From: Streptomyces sulphureus DSM 40104
GTDB taxonomy: Bacteria > Actinomycetota > Actinomycetes > Streptomycetales > Streptomycetaceae
Assembly: GCF_000381025.1 (NCBI RefSeq)
Contig: NZ_KB905813.1
Span: forward strand, 62,001 to 126,000
Length of the DNA stretch: 64,000 bases
Direction of reading: 5' to 3'
The position numbers were made by a program, and so were the translations under genes. Shown piece by piece: positions 1 to 8,244 of the stretch (the first letter of the stretch is position 1; each line of letters begins with the position of its first letter). The notes under the pieces are model-generated. The model ran no database searches. It was not told the DNA's origin and saw only the letters and a program-made list of their open reading frames with translations.

Positions 1-1
1 C

Positions 2-247
2 ACCTACCAGGTCGACCGCCTGGAGAAGCGCGGCCTCGTCGCCCGCCGCTCCTGCCCGACCGACGTCCGCGGCGTCCTCGCCGTCCTCACCGACGAGGGC
101 CTGTACGCCCTGCGCGACGCGGCCCCCGGACACGTCGCCGCCGTGCGCGAGGTGCTCATCGACGTCCTGGAGGACGACGAAATCGCCGTCCTCGCCGGCG
201 CCTTCGACCGTGTCGGCCGCCGTCTGCGGGCGCACGACGGCGCCTGA
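2..247 (+). CDS. MarR-family transcriptional regulator, C-terminal part (5' end outside window)
   Basis: The window opens inside this gene; 81 codons are visible, ending in TGA. The visible start (TYQVDRLEKRGLVARR, then a short turn rich in Asp/Arg and VLTDEGLYALRDAAP) matches the end of the recognition helix, the beta-wing and the start of the C-terminal dimerisation helix of MarR proteins. The family represses efflux or catabolic genes and releases DNA when it binds a small aromatic ligand; which genes this one controls cannot be seen. The start codon, first helices and promoter lie upstream of the window. Confidence 0.8.
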   Translation, partial: TYQVDRLEKRGLVARRSCPTDVRGVLAVLTDEGLYALRDAAPGHVAAVREVLIDVLEDDEIAVLAGAFDRVGRRLRAHDGA

Positions 248-516
248 CCTGCGAGCGGGAGGTGTGGCATGCACCTCCCGGTGGAACCGTTCGCGGCTTA
301 CGTGCGTTTTCTTTCGTGGGCCACGGCTGATTCGGAACGCCCCGGCCCACTCCGCGCCGCGAGCGGCGCGGCACCCGACCGACCGCAACCGACCCCCGTG
401 AACGAGCCCTTGACCCCCACCCGCCGAAACCCCGCACCCGCCGCCCGGAAGGAACCGGGCACAGAACCGTATCGCCCGTACCACCGCCGCACGGTCGGCG
501 CCGAGGGGGAGGCCGC
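248..516. other. Intergenic region before the MarP-like gene
   Basis: 269 bases with no convincing gene. It is GC-rich with a poly-Pro/Arg bias in every frame, which is what non-coding Streptomyces DNA gives. A GAGGGGGAGG-like purine stretch just before 517 acts as the ribosome-binding site of the next gene. No clear promoter hexamers or hairpin were found. Confidence 0.5.
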
Positions 517-1713
517 GTGAACCTGCTCGACCTGCTGTTGCTGCTCGCCGCGCTCGGCGCCGCCGTCTCGGGGTACCGACGCGGCCTCGTCGCCGGGGTG
601 ATCTCCCTCGCCGGGTTCATCGGCGGCGCCGCGCTCGGCATCTGGCTGCTGCCGTACGTCCTGGAGTACGTGGAGGAAGGCAGCGTCGCGACGATCGTCG
701 TCGCGCTGCTGACGGTACTGGTCCCGGCGAGCATCGGGCAGGCGCTCACCGGACGGCTCGCCTGGCGGCTGCGGTCCTCGCTCACCTGGACGCCGGTCCG
801 CTGGGTCGACGGTGCGGGCGGCGCCGTGGCCAACGCGCTCGCGGTGCTCGTCGTCGCGTGGATGGCGGCCGGAGTGGTCGCGGCCTCGCCCTCGCCCCAA
901 CTCAACCAGGCGATCCGGGGCTCCGCGGTGCTCGGCACCGTCCAGGAGCGGATGCCGGACCAGGCGTCCACCTGGTTCAACCGCGCCAGCAGCGCCCTGA
1001 CGACGGCCGGATTCCCGCGCGTCTTCAACCCGTTCGAGCACGAGCCGGGCGCGGAGGTCCCCGAGCCCTCGGGCGACGCCGTCACCGCACAGGCGGTCTC
1101 GGCGGCGAAGCGGAGCACCGTCAAGGTCGAGGGCGTCTCGGAGACCGACGGCGGCAGGCGCGGCCAGGAGGGCAGCGGGTTCGTCTACACGCAGGGGCGG
1201 GTGATGACCAACGCGCACGTCGTCGCGGGCGTCGACCGGCCGACGGTGCGGGTCGGCGGCGTCGGCCCGCGGTACGAGGCGAGCGTCGTCGTCTTCGACC
1301 CGAAGACGGACGTCGCCGTGCTGCGGGTGCCCGAACTGAAGGCCCCCACGCTCTCGTTCGCCGGCTCCGCCTCCCGCGGCGACCAGAGCGTGGTCGCCGG
1401 GTATCCGGAGAACGGCGGCCTCGACCTGCGAGCCGCGGCCGTCTCCGAACGGGTCCCCGCGCGCGGCCAGGACATCTACGGCAGCGACCTCACGACGAGG
1501 GACATCTACACCGTCCGCTCCCTCGTCCGCCCGGGGAACTCCGGTGGCCCGCTGCTCACCACCAAGGGCGAGGTCTACGGCGTCGTCTTCGCCCGGTCCA
1601 CGAGCGAGTCCGACACCGGCTACGTCCTCACCGCCGACCAGGTGCGCAGCGCCGCCGAGCGAGGCGCGCGCGCCGAGCAACCCGTGGACACGGGGGATCG
1701 CTCGGCGTTGTGA
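517..1713 (+). CDS. MarP-like membrane-anchored serine protease (CvpA + trypsin domains)
   Basis: 398 residues starting at GTG after a purine-rich ribosome-binding site. Residues 1 to about 125 contain four hydrophobic segments like the CvpA domain that anchors Mycobacterium MarP (Rv3671c). After a linker comes a chymotrypsin-fold protease domain with the full triad: His234 in TNAHVVAG, Asp265 in KTDVAVLRV and Ser342 in RPGNSGGPLL. MarP cleaves cell-wall hydrolases in the periplasm and protects against acid and oxidative stress; a similar envelope role here is inference. It appears to be transcribed alone; the upstream MarR gene may share the transcript but a 269-base gap separates them. Confidence 0.88.
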   Translation: MNLLDLLLLLAALGAAVSGYRRGLVAGVISLAGFIGGAALGIWLLPYVLEYVEEGSVATIVVALLTVLVPASIGQALTGRLAWRLRSSLTWTPVRWVDGAGGAVANALAVLVVAWMAAGVVAASPSPQLNQAIRGSAVLGTVQERMPDQASTWFNRASSALTTAGFPRVFNPFEHEPGAEVPEPSGDAVTAQAVSAAKRSTVKVEGVSETDGGRRGQEGSGFVYTQGRVMTNAHVVAGVDRPTVRVGGVGPRYEASVVVFDPKTDVAVLRVPELKAPTLSFAGSASRGDQSVVAGYPENGGLDLRAAAVSERVPARGQDIYGSDLTTRDIYTVRSLVRPGNSGGPLLTTKGEVYGVVFARSTSESDTGYVLTADQVRSAAERGARAEQPVDTGDRSAL

Positions 1714-1910
1714 GGGGCGTCCTTCTGCTCGCCGGATGCCGCGTGCATCGCCGCGGCCCAGTGCGGCCGATGCCCCGGTCGACCGCCGCCGCTTGCGGGG
1801 CGTCCGACGGCGGCAGTCGACCGCGCAGGTCAGGTCACGGCGTGGCTGCTCGCGGTGCCGAACGAGGCTCAACGGGCGGTCTCCGGTATCGAGTTGCAAC
1901 TGCGGTGGTA

Positions 1911-1939
1911 TCGACAAAAATTCATCAATGTGCTATGAT
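1911..1939 (+). promoter_or_regulatory. Sigma70/HrdB-type promoter TCGACA-N17-TATGAT
   Basis: TCGACA at 1911-1916 and TATGAT at 1934-1939 are separated by exactly 17 bases, five of six and five of six matches to the vegetative consensus, in a locally AT-rich patch. Transcription would start near 1946, about 22 bases before the methyltransferase ATG at 1968. This also excludes the in-frame ATG at 1935, which lies inside the -10 box. Inference from pattern and position. Confidence 0.65.
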
Positions 1940-1967
1940 CCGCCACTTGTCTTTTACGGTGTGCCGT

Positions 1968-2849
1968 ATGACAGTACAAAGGCCCAACAGCACTGCCCTG
2001 ATGACCGCTGCCGCGCGTGCCGCACATCTCGTCGTCGACCGTCCACCACTCATCTTCGACGACACGCTCGCCGCATCCCTGCTGGGCGCCCAGGCCGACG
2101 AACTGCTGGGCTACCACCGCGTGCACGGAGAGCACCTCGTGCTGGCCACCGCCCGAGCCCAGGCGACCTGCCGCAGCCGTTACACCGAAGAGCGCGTCGA
2201 CAGCGCCGTCCGTTCCGGCGTACGCCAGTACGTCCTTCTCGGCGCCGGCCTCGACACCTTCGCCTACCGCTCCGAACTCGCCGACCGCGTCCACGTCTTC
2301 GAGGTCGACCACCCCGTGCTCCAGCAGGAGAAGAGAGACCGGCTGGCTGCCGCGGAGATCCAGGTCCCCGGGAACGTCACGTACGTACCGCTCGACTTCG
2401 AGCACGAGGAGCTGGCAAGCAGCCTCTCCGCTCGCGGATTCGACCCCCTTCAGCCTGCGGTCGTCGCCTGGTTGGGCGTGAGCATGTACCTCACCGCCGA
2501 GGCCGTCGCCAACACCCTCGGCGCGATAGGGAGTTTTGCACCGGGCACGCAGGTCGTCATGGACTACGTACTCCCCGAAAGCCTCCGCGATGCCCCGGCG
2601 CAGCAATACGTCGACGCCGTAACGGCGTTCGCCGCTGAACGCAGCGAGCCGTGGCACACGTTCCTCACTCCGAACGACTTGGCCACCCTGCTGTCCACCT
2701 GCGGCTTGGAACTCGTCGCAGACGTGCGTCAACACGAGATGCTCGACGCCGCTCACTGGGAACGCCAGGACGCACTCGTACCGCTCGACCTCTTCCGCAT
2801 AGCCCATGCGCGGACAGGCCGCCGCCGGGAGGGCCTCGCCGGCGGTTGA
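1968..2849 (+). CDS. Class I SAM-dependent methyltransferase (TIGR00027/LCMT-like family)
   Basis: 293 residues. The SAM-binding loop VLLGAGLDTFAYR lies at about residues 88-100, followed by the acidic strand end FEVDHPVLQQEK; both are typical of the actinobacterial leucine carboxyl methyltransferase-like family (PF04072), whose members are very numerous in Streptomyces and Mycobacterium and mostly have unknown substrates. The start at 1968 is chosen because the alternative ATG at 1935 falls inside the promoter -10 box. There is no strong Shine-Dalgarno sequence. The gene is convergent with the GNAT gene downstream and stands alone, so the context does not reveal the substrate. Confidence 0.85.
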   Translation: MTVQRPNSTALMTAAARAAHLVVDRPPLIFDDTLAASLLGAQADELLGYHRVHGEHLVLATARAQATCRSRYTEERVDSAVRSGVRQYVLLGAGLDTFAYRSELADRVHVFEVDHPVLQQEKRDRLAAAEIQVPGNVTYVPLDFEHEELASSLSARGFDPLQPAVVAWLGVSMYLTAEAVANTLGAIGSFAPGTQVVMDYVLPESLRDAPAQQYVDAVTAFAAERSEPWHTFLTPNDLATLLSTCGLELVADVRQHEMLDAAHWERQDALVPLDLFRIAHARTGRRREGLAGG

Positions 2850-2906
2850 TGAGGGCGGCCACTGTGCGTCGGCCAACGGCACGCCCGGGCCGCGCGGGCG
2901 AACCCC

Positions 2907-3836
2907 CTACCCCAGCCGCCGCGTGTGCCGCCGCTCGGTGCGGCAAGTGCGGTAGCCGAGACGGGCGTTGACGGCGAGCATCGGGGCGTTGCTCGCGTCG
3001 TTGCCGGTGTAGAAACGGGTGACGCCCGCTCCGCGGGCGAGGTGGAGGACGTGGAGCTTGGCGAGTCCTGCGAAACCGCGGCCGCGGTGTGCGCGTCGGG
3101 TGCCGGTCATCGCGGACCAGCAGCGCTCCCGGCCGTCGGTCTGCGCGACGCTGTACGAGGCGATCTCGCCGTCGGCGACGACGACGGTGCTCAGCTCGGG
3201 ACGCCAGTCGGGGCGCCGCCAGTTGAGGCCGAGCCACGGTTCGTACGCGAGGTGGCCCGCCTCGATGTCGCCCGGCTCGTCGTCCGCGCACTCCAGGTCG
3301 GCCCGCCACAACTCCCGCAGGTCCGAGCCGAACTCGGCGACGGTGCGCACCTCGACGCCGGACGGCAGCCGGTCGGGCAGCGGGGAGAGGGGCGGCGCCG
3401 AGGCGAGGTCGAGGCAGAGGAACCGGCCCGTGCGGCCCGGGCTGTAGCCCCGCCGCGCGGCGAAGCCGGCGGCCGGTGCGCTGTCGTCGACCCAGGTGTG
3501 GACGAGGGTGACGCCGGTCGCCGCGAGGTGCTCCTCGGCGGCGCCGAGGAGCGCGGAGCCTATGCCGAGGCCGCCGTAGCGCGGGTCGACCGCGACGGTG
3601 AGGTGCCCGGCGCCGCCCGTCCCCGGCAGCGTACCGGCGTCGGCCGCGCCCGCTATCCGTGTGCGGCCGCCGTCCTCGGCCTCGGCGACGACGCGGCGCA
3701 GCCGCCGCGCGGGCGCCGCGTTCCGCAGCTCCCACCGCAGGCCCTCGGCGGAGTTGACGAGATGAGGGGCGGCGGCGCTGCGCACCGCGACGACCGCGGG
3801 GGCGTCGGTGTCGGTGAACTCCCGAATGGTGAACAT
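2907..3836 (-). CDS. Tandem GNAT-domain N-acetyltransferase
   Basis: 309 residues beginning MFTIREFTD. Two GNAT folds follow each other: the first has the acetyl-CoA loop YGGLGIGSALL near residues 93-103, the second has HRGRGFAGLAK near residues 250-260 and ends with the usual N-x-x-M-L-x-x-N-x-x-L-G-Y signature (SNAPMLAVNARLGY). The double-domain layout resembles mycothiol synthase and many uncharacterised actinobacterial acetyltransferases, so the substrate is unknown. It is divergent from the GntR regulator at 4027, leaving a shared 190-base promoter region. Confidence 0.83.
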   Translation of the reverse strand: MFTIREFTDTDAPAVVAVRSAAAPHLVNSAEGLRWELRNAAPARRLRRVVAEAEDGGRTRIAGAADAGTLPGTGGAGHLTVAVDPRYGGLGIGSALLGAAEEHLAATGVTLVHTWVDDSAPAAGFAARRGYSPGRTGRFLCLDLASAPPLSPLPDRLPSGVEVRTVAEFGSDLRELWRADLECADDEPGDIEAGHLAYEPWLGLNWRRPDWRPELSTVVVADGEIASYSVAQTDGRERCWSAMTGTRRAHRGRGFAGLAKLHVLHLARGAGVTRFYTGNDASNAPMLAVNARLGYRTCRTERRHTRRLG

Positions 3837-4026
3837 ACGAGCGCACCGTAGACGAGCGGACGACGGCTGTCCGCCCTCTGCCGCTGCCCTCCGTGCCGGC
3901 CCGGCGAGCTCCGCACGGCCGCCGCGGCCGCCGGTGCGCCAGGGGAGGAGAATCGTCCCGCGGCCCGGGCCGTCAACACCGCCGGACCGCCGAGAGGGAC
4001 CAGACCGCCGAAAGACCGGAGCACCC

Positions 4027-4407
4027 GTGCCGCTGCACCTCGCCATCGACCCCGACTCCGCCACCGCGCCGTACGAGCAGGTGCGCTCCCAACTCGCGTC
4101 CCAGGCACGCGAGGGCGAGCTGCCTACCGGGTTCCGGCTGCCGACCGTGCGCGCGCTCGCGCAGGAGCTGGGGCTCGCCGCGAACACGGTGGCGAAGGCG
4201 TACCGCACCCTGGAGGCGGACGGCGTCATCGAGACCCGCGGCCGCAACGGCACCTTCGTCGCGGCGGCGGGGGACGCGGCCGAACGCGAGGCGGCGTCGG
4301 CCGCGGCGGCCTACGCGCGGCGCGCGCGCCACCTCGGCCTCGGGCACGACGCGGCGCTCGCCGCCGCCGTCGAGGCGCTCCGCGCCGCGTACGCGCGCGA
4401 GGGCTGA
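4027..4407 (+). CDS. GntR-family (YtrA-type) transcriptional regulator
   Basis: 126 residues from GTG. An N-terminal winged helix-turn-helix covers about residues 12-75 (YEQVRSQLASQAREGEL, LPTVRALAQELGLAANTVAK, LEADGVIETRGRNGTFV), followed by only about 50 residues of alanine-rich helix. This short C-terminus is the hallmark of the YtrA subfamily, which normally controls ABC transporter or membrane-stress genes. Here it lies between a divergent acetyltransferase and the nar operon 123 bases downstream, so it could influence either; neither link is shown by the sequence. Confidence 0.85.
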   Translation: MPLHLAIDPDSATAPYEQVRSQLASQAREGELPTGFRLPTVRALAQELGLAANTVAKAYRTLEADGVIETRGRNGTFVAAAGDAAEREAASAAAAYARRARHLGLGHDAALAAAVEALRAAYAREG

Positions 4408-4530
4408 GCCGGCTCACCCCTTCGGCACCGCTCGGCTAGCCGCCCGTTCCCCGGCCCCGTTTGCTGGTGGACGCGCCGCCAGCGGTGCGGCCGTCCCGAC
4501 CGGGGCGGGTGGCGAGGCGAAGGAGAGGCC

Positions 4531-7500
4531 GTGGCAGCCGGTTCCGGGAGTACGAGGGTCGGCCTCGACGGAGCGGCCAGCAGGCTGCTGCTGCGGACGG
4601 GGAGGTTCTTCACCCGCGGTGTCGTCTCACCGGACCTGCGCACGGTGGAGAAGCGGGGCGGACGCGAGGGCGACGTCTTCTACCGCGACAGGTGGAGCCA
4701 CGACAAGGTGGTGCGCTCCACCCACGGCGTCAACTGCACCGGCTCCTGCCGCTGGAAGGTGTACGTCAAGGACGGCATCATCACCTGGGAGACGCAGGAG
4801 ACCGACTACCCGTCGGTCGGCCCCGACCGCCCCGAGTACGAGCCGCGCGGCTGCCCCAGGGGCGCCGCCTTCTCCTGGTACACGTACTCGCCGACACGGG
4901 TGCGGTACCCGTACATCCGGGGCGTCCTGCTGGAGACCTACCGCGAGGCGCGCCGCCGCCTCGGCGACCCCGTCCGCGCCTGGGCCGAGATCCAGGGCGA
5001 CCCCGAACGCCGGCGCCGCTACCAGCGGGCGCGGGGCAAGGGCGGCCTGGTGCGGGCGACTTGGGAGGAGGCGGTGGAGATCGTCGCCGCCGCCCACGTG
5101 CACACGATCCGCGTGCACGGGCCCGACCGGGTCGCGGGCTTCTCGCCGATCCCGGCCATGTCGATGGTCTCGCACGCGGCGGGCTCCCGGTTCATGGCGC
5201 TGATCGGTGCGCCGATGCTCTCCTTCTACGACTGGTACGCGGACCTGCCGGTCGCCTCGCCGCAGGTCTTCGGCGACCAGACCGACGTGCCCGAGTCGGG
5301 CGACTGGTGGGACGCCGCCTACCTGCTGATGTGGGGCTCGAACGTGCCGGTGACGCGGACCCCCGACGCGCACTGGATGGTCGAGGCCCGCTACCGGGGC
5401 CAGAAGGTCGTCGTCGTCTCGCCCGACTACGCGGACAACTCCAAGTTCGCCGACGAGTGGCTCCACCCCCACCCCGGGACGGACGGCGCGCTGGCGCTCG
5501 CGATGGGGCACGTCATCCTCCGGGAGTTCTTCGTGGAGCGCCGGACGCCCTTCTTCGAGGAGTACGTACGGCAGTTCACCGACCTTCCCTTCCTCGTCAC
5601 CCTCACCGAGCGGGACGGCGCCCTGGTCCCCGGAAAGTTCCTGCGCGCCGCCGACCTGGGGGAGCGCGGCGAGGGCGCCGAGTGGAAGACCGCCGTCCTC
5701 GACGCGGCGACGGGCAGGCCGAGCGTCCCCCGCGGCTCGCTCGGCTTCCGGTGGACGGAGAGCGGCAAGGGCCGCTGGAACCTCGAACTCGGCGACATCG
5801 AACCGCAGTTGACGCTCCACGGCACCGAAGGGGCCGACGGCGTCGAGGTGCTGCTGCCGCGCTTCGACAGCGGCGAAGGCAGCGGCTCCGTCCTGCGGCG
5901 CGGCGTGCCGGCCGCCCGGCTCGCCGGCGCGCGGGGCCCGCTCGTCACCACCGTCTTCGACCTGCTCCTCGCGCAGTACGGCGTGGGCAGGGACGGGCTG
6001 CCCGGCGAGTGGCCGACGGGGTACGACGACGCGGCCGGCCCCGGCACCCCCGCATGGCAGGAGGCGCACACCTCCGTACCTGCGGAGCGGTGCGTCCGGC
6101 TGGCGAGGGAGTTCGCCGAGACCGCGGAGCGCTCGCGCGGCCGGTGCATGATCCTCATGGGCGCGGGGACCAACCACTGGTTCCACTCCGAGACGATCTA
6201 CCGCACCTTCCTCGCCCTGCTCCAACTCACCGGCTGCCAGGGGCGGAACGGCGGGGGGTGGGCGCATTACGTCGGGCAGGAGAAGATCCGGCCGTTCACC
6301 GGCTGGTCGTGCCTCGCCTCGGCCAGCGACTGGACGCGCCCGCCCCGGCAGGGCATCGGCACGGCGTACTGGTTCCTCCACACCGACCAGTGGCGGTACG
6401 ACGCCTTCCGCGCCGACGTCCTCGCCTCGCCGCTCGGCACGGGCCGGTTCGCCGGCATGACCGTCGCCGACTGCATCGCCTCCGCCGCCCGCAACGGATG
6501 GATGCCCTCCTACCCGACCTTCGACCGCAACCCTCTCGACCTCGCAGACGAGGCGGTCGACGCCGCGGGCGAGGAGGGCGCCGCCGGACACGTCGTCGAC
6601 CAACTGCGCGCCGGCAGTCTCGGGTTCGCCTGCGAGGACCCCGACGCGGAGGCCAACTGGCCGCGGGTGCTGACGGTGTGGCGCTCCAACCTCTTCGGCT
6701 CCTCCGCCAAGGGCGCCGAGTACTTCCAGCGCCACCTGCTCGGCACCGACGCCGCGGTCCGGGCCGGCGAGGCACCGCCCGGCAGCCGCCCGGCGCAGGT
6801 CACTTGGCGGGACGAGGCGCCCGAAGGCAAGCTCGACCTCCTCCTCTCGCTCGACTTCCGCATGACCTCCTCGACGCTCCTCTCCGACGTGGTGCTCCCC
6901 GCGGCGACCTGGTACGAGAAGCACGACCTCTCCAGCACGGACATGCACCCCTTCGTGCACGCCTTCACACCCGCCGTCGACCCGCCCTGGCAGGCGCGCT
7001 CCGACTTCGACGCCTTCCACGCCATCGCCCGCAGGTTCAGCGAACTCGCCGCCGAACACCTCGGCGTCCGCAGGGACCTGGTCGCCTCCCCGCTGCAGCA
7101 CGACACCCCGGGCGAGACCGCGCAGCCAGGCGGTACGGCGCTCGACTGGCGGGCCGGCGAGTGCGAACCCGTGCCCGGCCGCACGATGCCCCAACTCGCC
7201 GTCGTCGAGCGCGACTACGCGGCGGTCGCCGAGAAGATGGCCGCGCTCGGCCCGCTCGTCGAGCAGCTCGGGCTCGCCGCCAAGGGGGTCACCTTCCACC
7301 CCGACCGGGAGGCGGACGAGCTCGCCGAGCGCAACGGACGGTGCCGCAGCGGGGTCGCCGAGGGCCGCCCGCTGCTCGACACCGCCGTCAAGGCGTGCGA
7401 CGCGGTGCTCGCACTCTCCGCCACGACCAACGGGCGCCTCGCCGTCGAGGGGTTCCGGGCGCTGAGCGAGCGCGTCGGCCGCGACCTGGTGCCGCTCGCC

Positions 7501-8244
7501 GAGGGGCAGGCGGACCGCCGGGTGCACTTCGCGGACACGCAGGCCGAGCCCGTCCCGGTGCTCACCTCGCCCGAGTGGTCGGGGAGCGAGTCGGGCGAAC
7601 GCCGGTACGCGCCGTTCACCGTCAACACCGAGCACCTGAAGCCGTGGCACACGCTCACCGGGCGTCAACACTTCTTCCTCGACCACGACTGGGTGCAGGA
7701 GATGGGCGAGTCCCTGCCCTGCTACCGGCCGCCGCTCGACATCCACCGGCTCTACGGCGAACCGCGGCTGGGCGCCCAGGGGCAACGGGAGGTCGCCGTC
7801 CGCTATCTGACGCCGCACAACAAGTGGTCGATCCACTCCGAGTACCAGGACAACCTGCTGATGCTGGCGCTCTCCCGCGGCGGGCCCTCGATCTGGCTCT
7901 CGCCGCAGGACGCCGAGGCGATCGAGGTGTCCGACAACGACTGGATCGAGGCCGTCAACCGCAACGGCGTCGTCGCCGCGAGGGCCGTCGTTTCGCACCG
8001 CATGCCGGCCGGGACCGTCTACATGTACCACGCGCAGGACCGCACCATCGACGTGCCGAAGACGGAGACGACGGGCAGGCGCGGCGGTATCCACAACTCG
8101 CTGACGCGGGTGCTCCTCAAGCCGAGCCAGCTCGTCGGCGGCTACGCGCAGCTCTCGTGGGCGTTCAACTACCTCGGGCCCGCCGGGAATCAACGCGACG
8201 AGATCACCGTCATCCGCAAGCGGACCGAGGAGGTCGTCTACTGA
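4531..8244 (+). CDS. narG: Respiratory nitrate reductase, alpha (catalytic) subunit
   Basis: 1237 residues, the normal length for NarG. It starts at GTG with GGAG six bases upstream. The FS0 iron-sulfur ligands are H65, C69, C73 and C108 (STHGVNCTGSC and EPRGCPRGA), and Asp234 in FYDWYADLP corresponds to the molybdenum-ligating aspartate. The molybdo-bis-MGD protein reduces nitrate to nitrite on the inner face of the membrane, receiving electrons from NarH. There is no twin-arginine signal beyond the usual vestigial NarG N-terminus. It heads the narGHJI operon; narH starts on the last base of its stop codon (TGATG), giving translational coupling. Confidence 0.97.
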   Translation: MAAGSGSTRVGLDGAASRLLLRTGRFFTRGVVSPDLRTVEKRGGREGDVFYRDRWSHDKVVRSTHGVNCTGSCRWKVYVKDGIITWETQETDYPSVGPDRPEYEPRGCPRGAAFSWYTYSPTRVRYPYIRGVLLETYREARRRLGDPVRAWAEIQGDPERRRRYQRARGKGGLVRATWEEAVEIVAAAHVHTIRVHGPDRVAGFSPIPAMSMVSHAAGSRFMALIGAPMLSFYDWYADLPVASPQVFGDQTDVPESGDWWDAAYLLMWGSNVPVTRTPDAHWMVEARYRGQKVVVVSPDYADNSKFADEWLHPHPGTDGALALAMGHVILREFFVERRTPFFEEYVRQFTDLPFLVTLTERDGALVPGKFLRAADLGERGEGAEWKTAVLDAATGRPSVPRGSLGFRWTESGKGRWNLELGDIEPQLTLHGTEGADGVEVLLPRFDSGEGSGSVLRRGVPAARLAGARGPLVTTVFDLLLAQYGVGRDGLPGEWPTGYDDAAGPGTPAWQEAHTSVPAERCVRLAREFAETAERSRGRCMILMGAGTNHWFHSETIYRTFLALLQLTGCQGRNGGGWAHYVGQEKIRPFTGWSCLASASDWTRPPRQGIGTAYWFLHTDQWRYDAFRADVLASPLGTGRFAGMTVADCIASAARNGWMPSYPTFDRNPLDLADEAVDAAGEEGAAGHVVDQLRAGSLGFACEDPDAEANWPRVLTVWRSNLFGSSAKGAEYFQRHLLGTDAAVRAGEAPPGSRPAQVTWRDEAPEGKLDLLLSLDFRMTSSTLLSDVVLPAATWYEKHDLSSTDMHPFVHAFTPAVDPPWQARSDFDAFHAIARRFSELAAEHLGVRRDLVASPLQHDTPGETAQPGGTALDWRAGECEPVPGRTMPQLAVVERDYAAVAEKMAALGPLVEQLGLAAKGVTFHPDREADELAERNGRCRSGVAEGRPLLDTAVKACDAVLALSATTNGRLAVEGFRALSERVGRDLVPLAEGQADRRVHFADTQAEPVPVLTSPEWSGSESGERRYAPFTVNTEHLKPWHTLTGRQHFFLDHDWVQEMGESLPCYRPPLDIHRLYGEPRLGAQGQREVAVRYLTPHNKWSIHSEYQDNLLMLALSRGGPSIWLSPQDAEAIEVSDNDWIEAVNRNGVVAARAVVSHRMPAGTVYMYHAQDRTIDVPKTETTGRRGGIHNSLTRVLLKPSQLVGGYAQLSWAFNYLGPAGNQRDEITVIRKRTEEVVY

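Noticed and set aside
1935..1967. Earlier in-frame ATG for the methyltransferase
   Set aside because: The ATG lies inside the -10 hexamer of the proposed promoter and has no ribosome-binding site.
4461..8243. Extension of the narH frame upstream through narG
   Set aside because: The open frame upstream of 8244 is out of frame with narG and has shadow composition; narH starts at the ATG that overlaps the narG stop.
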